Origin: Lunularia cruciata
Lineage: Eukaryota; Streptophyta; Marchantiopsida; Lunulariales; Lunulariaceae
Length of the DNA: 64,000 nt
Direction: 5' to 3'
Assembly: GCA_948567375.1 (NCBI GenBank)
Contig: OX419758.1
Coordinates: forward strand, 44,831,001-44,895,000
Both the position numbers and the translations under genes were made by a program. The notes below the pieces were generated by a model. It was not told the DNA's origin and searched no databases. It worked only from the letters and a program-made list of their open reading frames with translations. Shown one piece after another: positions 22,003-33,171 of the stretch; position 1 is the first letter of the stretch; each line of letters begins with the position of its first letter.

Positions 22003-22937
22003 GTTGACAACCCAGGGGTTCTTACATCTTGGATTTCTTTGGCTACCTCTCCTTTCCCCAAGAATGTGGCTCTTTGCTCCTCACCAGCCTCTCTTTTGAG
22101 TACTAACCTCCAATCTGACTCTATCCAACGAGCCGTATTTCCTCTCTTCCCTTCTTCCTCAAGTCCCTCCAGACACTTACTCTCTATTATCTCGGTCATG
22201 AAACCTATAAAACTAAGGTTCTAGTTCCATGCCAGAAATGTGATCCAAAGCTTGCTCAAGACTTTGATCCTAGCAATCACATCTAACCTCCAAATTGCAT
22301 GATTTCTCACTACAAATTTTGAGTTCTTCTTTCCACTTCTCATCTTACTCTCCTCCACTTTGGGTTTGTGAAAACTCTTCCTCCCAATTCTTGGACTAAC
22401 AATGTTGACCTCCTTTTGATGCACAAAGGCATCTCTTATTACAATCCCTTTTCCACGATCTCCTTTAGAGCAACTTTGTAATGGTGATAGGAAGTTACTT
22501 GTCATTCCTCTTTGCTTCATCTCAATCCCAAATCTTATAGTGGCACATTTTTTCAATCTCTCTTCACTTTGAGCTTCTATCGATAAATCACACCTTCTGT
22601 ATGCTTCTCTTCTATCAATGTCAATTTCCCCCCGCTCATAGGCTAGCCATTTTTGTGTGCAATACCTTCTTGAATGTCCAACCCCAAAGAAAGTTGTTAC
22701 ATTGTCTTTGCCTTGGGTTGAGCACCCCAAGATAAAGTTTCATTATGTCGGGTTGAATGCTAATGGGGCCAATCCAAGTACTTTGTTTCCAGACACAAAG
22801 TCACTTTATTTTGGGTTACAACCTGAAGATACCATTCTTTGCCTTCCAATGTCATACAGGTACAATATGACTTTGTCTATACACTTCTTCTTCAAAATAG
22901 GATGAAAAGTTTAAAAACGAAAAATGTGGGTACCAAA
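22003..22937 (-). repeat. 5' LTR of element A (mostly deleted)
   Basis: The outer end GGGTACCAAA at 22928-22937 matches the LTR end GGGTACCACA and is followed by the ATGGG duplication (22938-22942). The inner border is less sure: GACAACCC at about 22006-22013 resembles the LTR terminus TGTGACAACCC and is followed at once by mid-LTR sequence, so about 2.8 kb is deleted. No canonical initiator-Met primer binding site is seen after it on the minus strand. Confidence 0.7.
22040..22730 (-). pseudogene. LTR-borne protein, N-terminal remnant in the 5' LTR
   Basis: Open from 22730 to 22221 and then in another frame to 21927. It shows KFVVRNHAIWRLDV, LWITFLAWN, then ARWIESDWRLVLKREAGEE and ATFLGKGEVAKEIQDVR. 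The WIESDW motif here shows that the stop at 26154-26156 in the best-preserved copy replaced a Trp. The upstream part of this frame (22730-22520) extends beyond the MSSNF-type start of other copies and may be non-coding leader. Confidence 0.65.
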
Positions 22938-23137
22938 ATGGGCGGTCTCCTCTAATAAGTCACCAGGCCAAGTAACAACACCACTAAAAGTTGAAGCTAA
23001 TGCTGCCATGTTCCCGAACTGTAGTGAGCCAAGACTACCACTACTAAAGCATATTGGTAGGCAACATACTTGTCTCTCACTTGACTACTAACCTAGTCTA
23101 TAGGAGGTTGTCTACTCCCAATAGTCAAGATTGAAAC
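22938..23137 (-). other. Family B internal sequence between two insertions
   Basis: 200 bp of family B internal DNA between the ATGGG duplication of element A and the GAAAC duplication (23133-23137) of the next solo LTR. It is continuous in origin with 4510 on the left and 26926 on the right. Its minus frame reads SLQFGNMAALASTFSG; no domain recognised. Confidence 0.6.
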
Positions 23138-23807
23138 TGTGACAACCCGGCAAATATCACTTTTGCGGTAATTGGGTAAGTAAAGTTTGTTCCCGCAGAG
23201 ATACGAGTCAGAAATGTCCAAATACAAAGTCAAACAGTAACATGTAGTTCTTCTTGGTTGCATCTTTAATCTCTCAGGTAGAAACCACACCCAAAAGAGA
23301 GTAACAAGCACTGACTCGCAGTCTTGTCACAAATTAACACTCCTTAATCACAACTCCATCAAATCTTTCCAAACAATCTTGATTGTGATGATTCAAGCTC
23401 TCCCAAAAATGGCACTTCATTGCAAAACGACTTTGCCTCAGAATTGTGTTTCACCCCTCCACTGAAGGCACAACTTCCTCGATCAAAATTGCTTCACATC
23501 AACTTTGCGCTGCACTCACAAATGCAGAATACTACCAACACTACAATTCCTCTCAGATCTGTCAAGGCATTGCTTTGATTGCACTTCATTCAGGATCAAA
23601 CATACAGAATGAAGATCAAGGCTATGGAATCCAACATCCAGCAATCACACTGACTTGCACTTTGAATTTCTCCAAACACTCACAAATACAATTGCAAAGC
23701 TGATACTTGGAATCAAGCTCAAGCAACAAGCACTGCTTCACAGCACTTTGCTTTATCTATTCTCAGATATTATGAGTACTGAACAACATCTGACTGCAAA
23801 TGCCACT

Positions 23808-23815
23808 CTTAAATA
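23808..23815 (-). promoter_or_regulatory. TATA-like box of the LTR
   Basis: TATTTAAG on the minus strand, 119 bases downstream of the stop of the LTR protein frame and about 670 bp from the LTR end. It is the same distance and context as in the other full LTRs. Confidence 0.5.
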
Positions 23816-23933
23816 GTGAATCAATCGACAATTATCTTTCTAATGTACCTCCTCCTAACAACTCTACAAACTTGCAGATCTGAAATGACAATGCACCTCT
23901 TCATATCTATCTCTTCAAATCTCAAATCTGTTA

Positions 23934-26510
23934 CTACTCCGATCCGATGTCTACTTCTTCCTCGGCTTTCGAACCCAAACCCAAAGTAACTGTACTTCCT
24001 ACTACTCTGTCCTTGGGTTTCATATCTTCTACTTCTTCTACCAATTCAAGCAATTCTCTTTCTTGATCTGAAATTCCACTAGTGGGTAATCTATCTAACT
24101 CCTTATCTCCCAACCCACTCTTCTTTAATGTCTCCATTGGTAACTCCGAAGACATTTGTATTCCTTCGTTATTTACTTTGGGTTTTGCTTGAACATCTTT
24201 CTGAAGCTTTTCCAGCTCTATTTTCACTAAGTCTAATCTAATTGAAATGTTATCCTCTACTTCTAAAATCTTCTTGTCTACCCAAGTTTTGAGACTAATC
24301 AACAAGGCGTTCATATCTGTGTCTTTTGCTTGTCTTCGCCTTGTCTCCTGCACCAACAACTTCAACTCGTGCAGCCTCGTCTCCTCAATCCGAATATTGG
24401 CTTCTGTACTTAGCATCACATTCATTCTGAGGACAATCTCCTTCATTGGCTCCAATCTGGTCTTCCTCTCACGCTCTTGATCTGCAAGCCAGTCCTCTTT
24501 GTACATTGCCAACTCCTCCTCAAACTCAGCTTTCACCGTCTCCTTCTCCTTCTCCTTCTGTACAACCTTCTCTTCCTGATTACAAAGTAATTTGCGTAGT
24601 CTTTCTTCTTCTCTATATCGTGCCGCCAACTCTCTTTGCCAGAGTTGCTTCTTCTCCTCAACACTCTCTATCACCTTATCGAGCTCCTGATCCTTTGCTG
24701 CTACCCTTGCCATAGCATGGATTACTTCTACTCTTGAATCAGCAAACTGCTACTTCAAGATCTCATACTCCGCTACTTGTCTCTCCCTTGCTATATCACT
24801 CTTCTTCACAAGATCCTCTCGATAATTTACTTCTCTCTTCAGGTCTTTGATTACCTGACTTCTTACTACTGCCTCTGCTCTAAGTACTTCTCTTTCCTCC
24901 TCACCTCGGGTTATACTCTTCTTCAACTCCGAGTTTTCTTCTTCTAATCTTGCCAACACCTGCAATACAGTCTTTACATCCGGACATGTTGACTACATTT
25001 CCTTCTTCTTATGTTCTAACTTTACCAACAAAGGACACACCACTTCCCGCAGGTACTCCACTCCATCACTTGGGATTACTTCTTCTCTTGTGACCACTTC
25101 TCTTCGTACTTTGTGTTCATCCGATACTTGCCTTCTTCTCTGCAGTCTTCGTATCGGAAGTGACGCTTCACTTCCCGAGCTTTCTCCTACCTCTTCCTTC
25201 ACTTTACTCGGCCCCGCTTCACACTTTGCCTTACATCTCGAGCAAACTCCTTGCTGTACTACGATCTTCTTCTCTTCGGGCACAGTTACTTCGTCTTCTA
25301 ACTGTGTGTTGCTTTCGGCTTCTATCTTTGCTTGCACTTCTTCTTTGTATTCTTCAGCCGTTGGCACTGAGGTCATTTCTCCATCTTCATCACTATCACT
25401 GCTTGTATCTCCACTTTGCAATGTTAGCTCAGGCTCCTCCTTGTGTTCCGAGTCTTCAATTTTGAGCTCGGCATCTCCTTCTGAGTCTTCATCCTCCGAC
25501 TCAATTACCATCATACTTTGCCTCGGGTTGCCTCTCTGCATCTTTTGAGGTTTCTTGATATCTTTGGCTTCACCTTGCCGACCTCTCTTCTTTGTCGTCA
25601 AAGTACTCGCTTCTATCTCCACGCTCTTACCCGTCTTTGTAGAGTTATCATCCGTGCTTCGGATTTGGAGAATGTATTGTTGTTCCTCCACGTCAACTTC
25701 TCTTCTTAAGTCGGGATGGAAGTGAGACACCATTCTATTTTGCTCCGCCGAGTTGAGCAAATTCAACCCGAGGTAAAAATGTGATGCAAACGGCACAATG
25801 TAGTGTGGTGGCAACTTATCCCGCAGATTCCACACCATCTGTCTTGTCCTCCCATGGAAGCACCTCGTCCAATTAATAGGTTCTCCTGCAAAGAACTTAT
25901 GGAAGAACACCGCTTGGTGCTTCATCACATAAGTTGTTCTCACCGGCTTCAAGATTGCCATGAGAGCACTCACAATCCCTCTCTTCACTGGATCCTTGTA
26001 ACTCTCAACCTTATACCCATTCTTCGTTCTCTTTGACGAGAAAGCGTTTCTCACCTCTTGAGTCTCCTGAGCTATCTCTCCCTTCCCCAAGAACGTGGCT
26101 CCCTTCTCCGAGCCTGCCTCCTTCCTGAGTACAAGTCTCCAATCCAACTCTATCTAGCGAGCCGGATTTCCTCTCTTCCCTTCTTCCTTGGGTCCATCAA
26201 AACACTTACTCTTGATAATTTCTGTCATGAATCCTAGAAAGCTTACATTCCAATTCCATGCCAGAAATGTGATCCAAAGTTGGCTCAAGACTTCAATCCT
26301 TGCTATTACGTCTAACCTCCAAATCGCATGATTTCTCACTGCAAATTTGGAGTTCTTCTTTCCTCCTCCCATCTCTTCTAGTTTCTCACTCTCTCTCGAT
26401 TTCACTCTCGCAACTTCTCCCTTGCGCACTAACACGATTCCAACTTTATTTCCCTTCCCTCGATCACCTGCAAGACGACTTCTCAACGGCAAAGGAAAAT
26501 TACTCGACAT
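23934..26510 (-). pseudogene. LTR-encoded coiled-coil protein, best copy (three stops)
   Basis: One frame of 859 codons from ATG 26508-26510 (MSSNF) to the stop at 23934, with in-frame stops only at 26154-26156 (Trp in the copy at 22.1 kb), 24993-24995 and 24750-24752 (both Gln in the copy at 8.5 kb). Residues about 1-45 are basic; about 50-280 hold the conserved core (RNHAIWRLDV, ATFLGKGEIAQETQEVR, TTYVMKHQAVFFHKFFAG, FASHFYLGLNLL); about 320-430 are acidic with a CSRCKAKC cluster; about 510-780 are a charged coiled coil. No signal peptide or membrane segment. Function unknown; a structural, RNA- or DNA-binding accessory protein is possible. Confidence 0.78.
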
Positions 26511-26930
26511 TTTGTCGTTGCAAGTTTGATTTTTATAGAGTTGCGCTTCTTTGTCTTCCGTCACTTCGAGTTTCTACCAAGAAATCACACCTTCGGCATG
26601 CACCTGTCACTATCAATAAACCTTTGCATGTATGGGCCGCCAGTTTTTAAACGGCTCCTTCTTGAATTTCTCGCCCCAACAAAAGGTTGTTAAACTGCCT
26701 TCGCCTTGGGTTGAGCTCCCCCCAATACAAAGACAATTTACTTTGGGTTGTATGCTGATAGGGCATTTCCAAGTACTTTGCCTTATGACCTGAAGTCACT
26801 TTACTTTGGGTTTCACCCCGAAGACTCTTTTCTTCACCTTCTTCGGCCATACAGGCGCAATCCGACTTCTCTATACACTTCTTCTCCTTTATTTTGAAAA
26901 AAAAACAAAAAGTGTGGGCACCACAGAAAC

Positions 26931-27130
26931 CCATGGGGTATAGCACTACTCAACCAAATAGCACATCATATGACTCAATTATAGTTGCAATAGCCTGAGC
27001 TCTCACCATTGAGTTATCAATCAGATAACAAGGCTGAACCTGGACAACAAGCAATTGGTGGTTCAACATAGTACATCATTGGTTATTAGATAACTAGTGA
27101 TGTATAAGTCATCTTCATGTGTGATGTACT
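26931..27130 (-). other. Family B internal sequence after protease
   Basis: Continuation of the B internal region on the minus strand, directly beside the GAAAC duplication. It contains a small imperfect inverted repeat (GTACATCA near 27070 and TGATGTAC near 27122). No domain recognised. Confidence 0.5.
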
Positions 27131-28130
27131 ATGTTAAACCACCACCTAGAGGTGTTTGGATTTGAAATGGACACCTCTCCACATCTGTCTTCTGTAACTC
27201 TAGACTGACAAGTGCAGCCCTTCCCAAACATAAAGGGCTACGCACCAGAGTCTAATAAGACTCTCTATGGTGTATAGACCTTCCTTGAAGGTCCCACCAA
27301 ATGGAAAATGCCCCTCTAGTTATCCAATAGGACAATACCAAGTGTGAACCACGCCCTCTCAAAGGTGCATCTAACTGGCAACTCCTCCAATCTAACCGCT
27401 ATTGCCTGCCATAAACCATTAGTCATTGAGAAAATCCCATGCTCCTCAACCAATTCAACTCCACTATTAACCACCTCTACTCTAGTATTAGGAACCATAT
27501 CATCACTACTCTCACAAAGCATGGCAACCAATTGGAACACTGGGGTTGGGTCAACTCCCAATGTAAATATGTCATTGGTTGAAAACAAAAGAAGGATATA
27601 ATCAGCTAAGTCGCCTCCAACATCATGCTAGACTCAATCTATGTAGTAGTAGGTGGCTGACTAGTAGGTAGTCCATCATGCACCCCATCACCACCTACCA
27701 TACCTATATTAGGACATCTAGGAGCCATAGATTATGTCTATAGGGCCTCAGAACATGAAAGATTGAGGAAGTCAGACATGTCTCCCAACCTCTCCTCTTT
27801 GTAGGTCCAACTCCATTGATGCTTCTCTAGGCTCTGGAGCACATACTGCAATCTTAGTCACTATTGGAGATGCAACCACCTATGTTGCTCGCACATGAAG
27901 TCCAAAGCATCTCTACTACCAACATATGAGGTGGGAGCCTCAACACCCAAATCCAATCTCCTTTGAGCATGGCCATACTAGCCAATCTCTACTCCAACTA
28001 CTCAATCCAAGTAACCATAGTTGTATCAAAAGTAAGGGCAAGTACTGCACTCCTACTAGGTGTAGATTCTCTACCACCTTGTCTTCCATGAATTGGAGCT
28101 CCTCTACTACATGCCATAGCAGTCCTACCA
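27130..28130 (-). pseudogene. Gag C-terminus and retropepsin start, family B (older copy)
   Basis: Minus strand. The open part 27588-27316 (FTLGVDPTPVFQLVAMLCES, NSGVELVEEHGI, FERAWFTLGIVLLDN) aligns with the plus-strand B copy at 63520-63777. Below it the protease active site reads RVLLDSGA, then TAG, then PFMFGK, near 27225-27260. The DSGA catalytic motif is intact, but the codon where related elements have Gln is a stop. Downstream is a DVERCPF-type strand. The plus-strand copy has the same TAG at the same position. Confidence 0.65.
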
Positions 28131-29345
28131 CTCCGTAACTTTGGGTATAGGTCAAAGCATCGGTCACTAGAGTGACCATATCTGTGACATATCTGTCATA
28201 TATCTGTGACATATCTGCTCACACTATCTTTGCACCAACTGTGATGCACCAGAGGTATCAGGTCTATTGCCTTGAGTACACTTTCTCCTATGGTGAGGTC
28301 CACCACAAGTCCAACAAGCAACACCACCACTCATTGGCAATTATTGACCCAAAAATGAAGGTGAGGATCTAGCTCCACTAGGCTCTCCACTCGCTCTATA
28401 GGATTTGGGTTGTCCACCTTGTCCTCAAAAACCAATTGGGCATTGTGCACTCTGCTGCATTCTAGAAGAAATCACTATTGTGGATGAGGTCTCCCTACCA
28501 AATCTAGATATCACCACTCTCTCCTCCACCATGTTGAGCTCAATAAGCTCAACCAAACCAAAGACCATTGCCAAAGTAGGCAAAGTAGCATGTAACAACA
28601 TAGCATCATGAGCTCTACGTTGCAACTCCCTATCCAATATTCTATACCAAAACTGGACTGCTTGGGCCTTAATAACTCCCTAAGTGAAATTTATTGGCTA
28701 CCTCATGCAAGTGTATGCCTTGCATAGGCTCTCTCTAGCCTTCCGCTAGAACTCTCAAGCTCCTCAACTTGTCAATCTGCACTCCCTGGTAGTTTTGCCA
28801 CAAACACTAGAAGAACTCCACCATGGGGTTAAACCCCAGTACTGCACCACCTTCTATAGCGGTACCTCCACTCATAATAGCACTATCTCCAGCTAGTGCA
28901 CCTCCATTAGCTCCACCAATGATACTCAAGCTAGAACTCATGAGTATAGCTAATCTACCTTTGGCAACCAAGCCTGAAGTGATGGAGACATAATTTGAAG
29001 ACCAATATTGTCTCCAAAGCTCAATCTCCTCCAAGTAAGCTTGCTTGAACTCATGGTAGTTGTCCATTGGTGGACCCTCCAAATGTTGAAACAAGCCCTT
29101 CCATGCCATGAAGGTGTGACCAAAATCGGGTTCCGTATCTGCTGTAGATCACACCAACTATCAAACTCTTGGATGAAGTCATACAACTCATTGGTACCCA
29201 CTGTACCAGAGTAACGCCTAGGGCCTTTGGAGGCCCCATAATTCTTTTCCATGGCCCACAACAATGGTGCGGACACACCAAGGGCACTCTCAATTGAATC
29301 AACTCCTGTGTCAAACTCCAACTCAAAGTCAATCTCCTTCCTCAT
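28130..29345 (-). pseudogene. Gag, family B (copy at 29.3-28.1 kb)
   Basis: Starts at the ATG at 29343-29345 (MRKEIDFELEFDTGVDSIES) and continues with one frameshift near 29115. MAWKGLFQHLEGPPMDNYHEF and AYLEEIELWRQYW lie in the next open stretch (29109-28807). A capsid-like block with ELQRRAHDAMLL follows at 28637-28425. A CCHC knuckle, CWTCGGPHHRRKC, is at about 28290-28330. In-frame stops after PIGF and FLGQ recur in the other B copies. It would be the particle protein of family B, lying 350 bp inside its 5' LTR. Confidence 0.7.
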
Positions 29346-29698
29346 TGAAACCTAAGATACAAGCTTATATCGAGCACCACTCCAAGTAAACCCACTACAT
29401 ATTGCAGGGCTATCTACTCTAGAATCCCCAAAGAACTTTGTCGTGACAAAGTAACCACAAACCGCCAACCACAACCACAACCGCAATCGCAAGTACCCCA
29501 CCAAGAACCAACACTACCCACTTATGTAACTCTAACTAAGACAACTACACTAGGAGAAAGGGTAACCTGTAACCTGCTATCATAACACGCACTCTCACGA
29601 TTTGTAGTGCATCACTTCCTACCTCACCGGAGAGAAACAAAGGTAGTATGATTGGTCATCACTCCAGTCTTACCACCGAGAGCACACCAAAGCACCAA

Positions 29699-31073
29699 TG
29701 CTCTAAATTTAGGGCACCTCACACAAATATCATGCACAAATAGGAAGTATAGAATACAAGGGGTCCAATCACAAGAAATCTAAATGAAAACCCTCCATCT
29801 CATAAAGCAATACGGGACTGATATAATAGGAGTTTTTATCTACATCTTAAGCTACCAAGATCACCAAGAATGTGATCAAACTACCTCTCCTAGCCAAAGC
29901 TACAGGTGTACAGATAACAGTGGAATAGTCATGAGGACAACAAGTGAGGGTGGACTCGTTGGCTAGGGCACCAATCTAGGAACCAAAGATCTAGTGGTCA
30001 AACCCTATTGTGTATAATCTAGCAGGATGGGCAAATTCTGCCAAACAATGACCAAGATCTACTCTAAACTAGCTAGCCTCATGTCAACAAGTTGGTCCTT
30101 TGTAGCCTCTCATAGCCTTATGCCTCAAAGCCTCTAAATGCCAAATGAGGCCTTTCTTCTTGCCACTTTGAACCCTCTCCAAATTTGGTAAAACTCCTTC
30201 AAATCTAGCCAAAATTTGATGTAATCCCTAAAGTTGGCTGACAGCCAAGTGCTCCACTAACTCTTCACTTGAGCCAAATTGAAAAAATGTGTTTCTCCAA
30301 ATCACAAATTCACAAGGATAGGTTCCCAACTCCACCTTCAATTTCACTTTTTGAGCTCAACTTGCAACAAATTGGTCTTGTTTTCACCTCTTGAGCTCAA
30401 AGTCACAACCACTGCTCAAAAATTGCTTCTCTTTGCTCAAAATTTGGCCAACGCTTCTGCACACCATCTACCTCACTGCCAAATCTGCATCAATCAATGA
30501 GCTTTTGCACACAAGAGAAAACTTGAACTTTGATCAAGCTCCCAACGATCCACCAAGCTTAGAGATACCACCAACACTTGTAGTTCCTACACTCGATTTC
30601 CCCCTAACCTCACTTCTCTGATGGAATCAGTTTGTTTACACCACTCAAATCAACTCAACTCTGATCAGTACTTGATCTACCACTCCATAAACTACCAACA
30701 ACTAGGCACTGATTATAGTCAAGCCACACCCACTCAAGCTAAGAGAATCTAGGTAATGCTCACCGGCCTCTGTCCACCATAGCCAAGAACTCAAAGGCTC
30801 AACATTAGAGAAATGAGCTCTTTGGAGCTGCACTTCAAAAGTGTACCCCCGGACTCGAGCTAGGTTTGAAACCCTAACGGTCCCGTTGATGGCACATCCA
30901 ACGGTGCAAACGGTGCAAAGTGACAGTGTGCCCCACCATGAAGTCAGTACCCCAAACACAAAATCCGACCGTTGGACAGTAGTCTATGAGTAACTGCTAA
31001 AATACCTCTGACCACTATCACTACAACTCTAGTGTCCGAGCAATCTAGATACGATACTACAAATGGCATGACA
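29699..31073 (-). repeat. 5' LTR of family B element
   Basis: 1375-bp LTR matched by 2906-3430 (part) and by the plus-strand LTR at 59899-61362. On the minus strand it begins TGTCATGCC (31073) and ends GAGCA (29699), followed by TTGGTGCTTTGG, where a primer binding site starting TGG would be expected. The inserted B element interrupts an earlier B copy, whose sequence resumes at 31074. Confidence 0.75.
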
Positions 31074-31291
31074 AAGCTTTTAAGTGTACTAAGCTTTCTT
31101 CTTGCTCTATGAAATCCAGGTTATCCACCTTGCCCTCAAAAATGAACATAATATGGGGTACTTTATTTCACCCTAGAGGAATTAATCATTGTAGATGAGG
31201 TCTTCCTACCAAATCCAAAAGTCAACACTCTTTCCTCCACCATGTTGAGCGCAATACAATTTGCCAAACCAAAGATAATTGCCAAAGTTGG

Positions 31292-32013
31292 TGTAATACC
31301 AAGGGTTAGCCATATGATCTAGATGTGAAATTCGGTTTGGTAACATCTAGAATGATGTTATACATGATGGTCAAAATAGATCAGATAGAAGTATCACCAA
31401 AAGAGTACTTCTACTAATAGGGCAGAAACCGAAATAGACTTGAGAACCTTAGAACCAATAGCTAGACATATGATTTAAAGGTGAGAATTGGTTTGGTAAC
31501 ATCTGGAAGGATGTTACACATGATGGACTAAACAGATTAGAAAGAGGTATCACCAAAAGGGGACTTCTACTAATAGAGTAGGAACCGAAATATGCCTGAA
31601 ATCTTTGAAGGCAATTTCGGAGGCCTAAATGGATGAATTAGGCCTCGAAAATGTGCACATTTCCCCCCTCCCCCTTTCTATACTTGATTTGTCTCGTCGA
31701 GAGCTTTCCAACGGTACCTTACTCATGTGATTCTGAGATTCCTACAGGAAGATTCCCTAAAAGATTCCCTCTGGTAAAGCTCGTTTGACCAACCAGATAG
31801 GACCTAGACCAGACAGGTCACCCATCCAAGTAAGTAATCCAAGGGTGGAGCTTGCTGACATGTCACCTATCTGTGTCCCTAATCCTATGGTGGAGCTTCC
31901 TTGGAGGAGATCCTCTTTGTCTATGTAATAAAGAGAAGGTGCTCCCTTGGGGCATCGATTGTTTGAGTGTGCAATCTGTGTTTTCTCTCTTCTCTTGTCC
32001 TCGGAGTATTACA
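31292..32013 (+). mobile_element. Solo LTR of family C (TSD GTTGG)
   Basis: A 722-bp unit starting TGTAATACC and ending GAGTATTACA, with perfect 8-bp terminal inverted repeats (TGTAATAC / GTATTACA). It is flanked by GTTGG at 31287-31291 and 32014-32018. It lies in gag of the older B copy. It is related to 58602-59179 and in the same orientation. Internal landmarks include GGCGGAGCTTG-like and AAGGTGCTCC blocks; TATGTAATAAAG near 31925 is the likely TATA box. Confidence 0.85.
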
Positions 32014-32820
32014 GTTGGTGAGATCTCTTTTAATAAGGTGATATCACCTACTCTATGTTTTAGTTCTCTATCTAATATCCCAAACCATAATTGAACACCT
32101 TGTGCCCTAGTAATTTCTAAGTGAAATTGATCAACCATCTCATGTGAGTGTATGCCTTGCATAGGCACTCTTTCTTGCCTTCCATTTGAACTTTTGTAAG
32201 CTTCAACTTGTTAGTCCATTCTCCCTAAAAACTTTGCCTCAAGCACTAGAAGAACTCCACTATGGAGTTAAAACTTGGTACTTTACCACCTCCTACAAGA
32301 GTACCACCACTTGTAGAAGGATCATCTTCAAGTAGTCCACCACCATTGGATACGCCAACAATACTAGAACTAGTACTCAAGGGTATTGATTGTTAACCTT
32401 TGGAAACCAAGCTTGAGTTGATGGAGATATAGTTTAGAAACCAATGTTATCTCCATAGATTAATCTCCTCCAAGTGTGCTTGCTTGAACTCATGGTAATT
32501 GTCCATATGTGGATCCTCCAAGTGTTAGAACAATCTCTTCCATGCCATGAAGAGTGTAAAACAAGTTGGGTTCCTCATCTACTATAGATCACACCCACTA
32601 TTAAATTTTTGGATAAATTATCTAACTCAATGACACCCATTGTATCAGAGTAGTGCCTAGGACCTTTGATGCTCCATACATCTTGTTCATATCTCACAAC
32701 AATGGTGTGGTCACATAGGGTCAAATCAAATTTCTATTAGGTCAAATCTCAATTAGGAACTCTCATGTCAAACTTAAAACTAGAATCAATCTCTAACCTC
32801 ATTAGGACTCAAGATATTAG
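32014..32820 (-). pseudogene. Gag remnant of the older family B copy
   Basis: The minus strand matches B gag (28.4-29.35 kb) throughout, including the ELEFD-type N-terminus near 32800, the equivalent of LEGPPMDNYHEF near 32480-32520, and the serine/glycine-rich stretch near 32290-32370. No frame longer than about 60 codons survives. The missing middle of this gag lies on the other side of the family C solo LTR, at 31086-31291. Confidence 0.6.
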
Positions 32821-33171
32821 CTAATATTGTGTGCCACTTTGCATGACCCCACTATGTATTGTAGTACAGTCCTCTTTGGAATCCATGAAGGACTCCATCG
32901 TGACAATGTATCCAAAACACCACAATGTTAATCACCAAGTGCAACCACCAAATGGTAACCACTCCAATAGCCAAACACCACCTACTAGTGCTACCTAAAT
33001 ACCTCTAATCTAAGCAATTATACTAAGGGAAATGGCAACCTATAACCTACCATCACAACTCACACTCTCCCAATTTGCAATTCATCACTTCTTACATCAA
33101 AGAGAAATATAAATAGTCTGATTGGTCATCATTCCAACCTCACTACTAAGAGCACATTGGAGTACCAATGC

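Larger units (their letters stand above)
4511..22937 (-). mobile_element. Complete but decayed Ty3/gypsy element A, with nested solo LTRs
   Basis: The outer ends are TGTGATAACCC (4511) and GGGTACCAAA (22937), which match the ends of the solo LTRs of the same family. They are flanked by the 5-bp duplication ATGGG at 4506-4510 and 22938-22942. On the minus strand the order is 5' LTR (deleted), gag capsid, zinc knuckles, protease, linker, RT, RNase H, integrase, polypurine tract and 3' LTR (deleted), which is canonical Ty3 order. Three solo LTRs of the same family interrupt it at 6876-10654, 13599-17342 and 19067-21350. Removing them leaves about 8.6 kb, including two shortened LTRs. All frames are broken. 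Confidence 0.88.
23138..26925 (-). mobile_element. Solo LTR of family A with near-intact frame (TSD GAAAC)
   Basis: A 3788-bp unit with ends TGTGACAACCCGG and GGGCACCACA, flanked by perfect GAAAC at 23133-23137 and 26926-26930. It is inserted in family B DNA rather than in element A. It is the best-preserved LTR of the family, holding an 859-codon frame with only three stops and the TATA-like box at 23808-23815. Good end and duplication preservation suggests it is among the younger insertions in the window. Confidence 0.9.

Noticed and set aside
21980-22010. TGGTATTGAAGC as the primer binding site of element A
   Set aside because: It is on the plus strand, whereas element A is on the minus strand, and it matches the initiator-Met complement only in the first six bases.
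6876-26925. The 3.8-kb units as DNA transposons because of TGTG...CACA ends
   Set aside because: The inverted match is only a few bases, duplications are 5 bp, no transposase is present, and the same unit forms both ends of a Ty3 element next to a polypurine tract, so they are LTRs.
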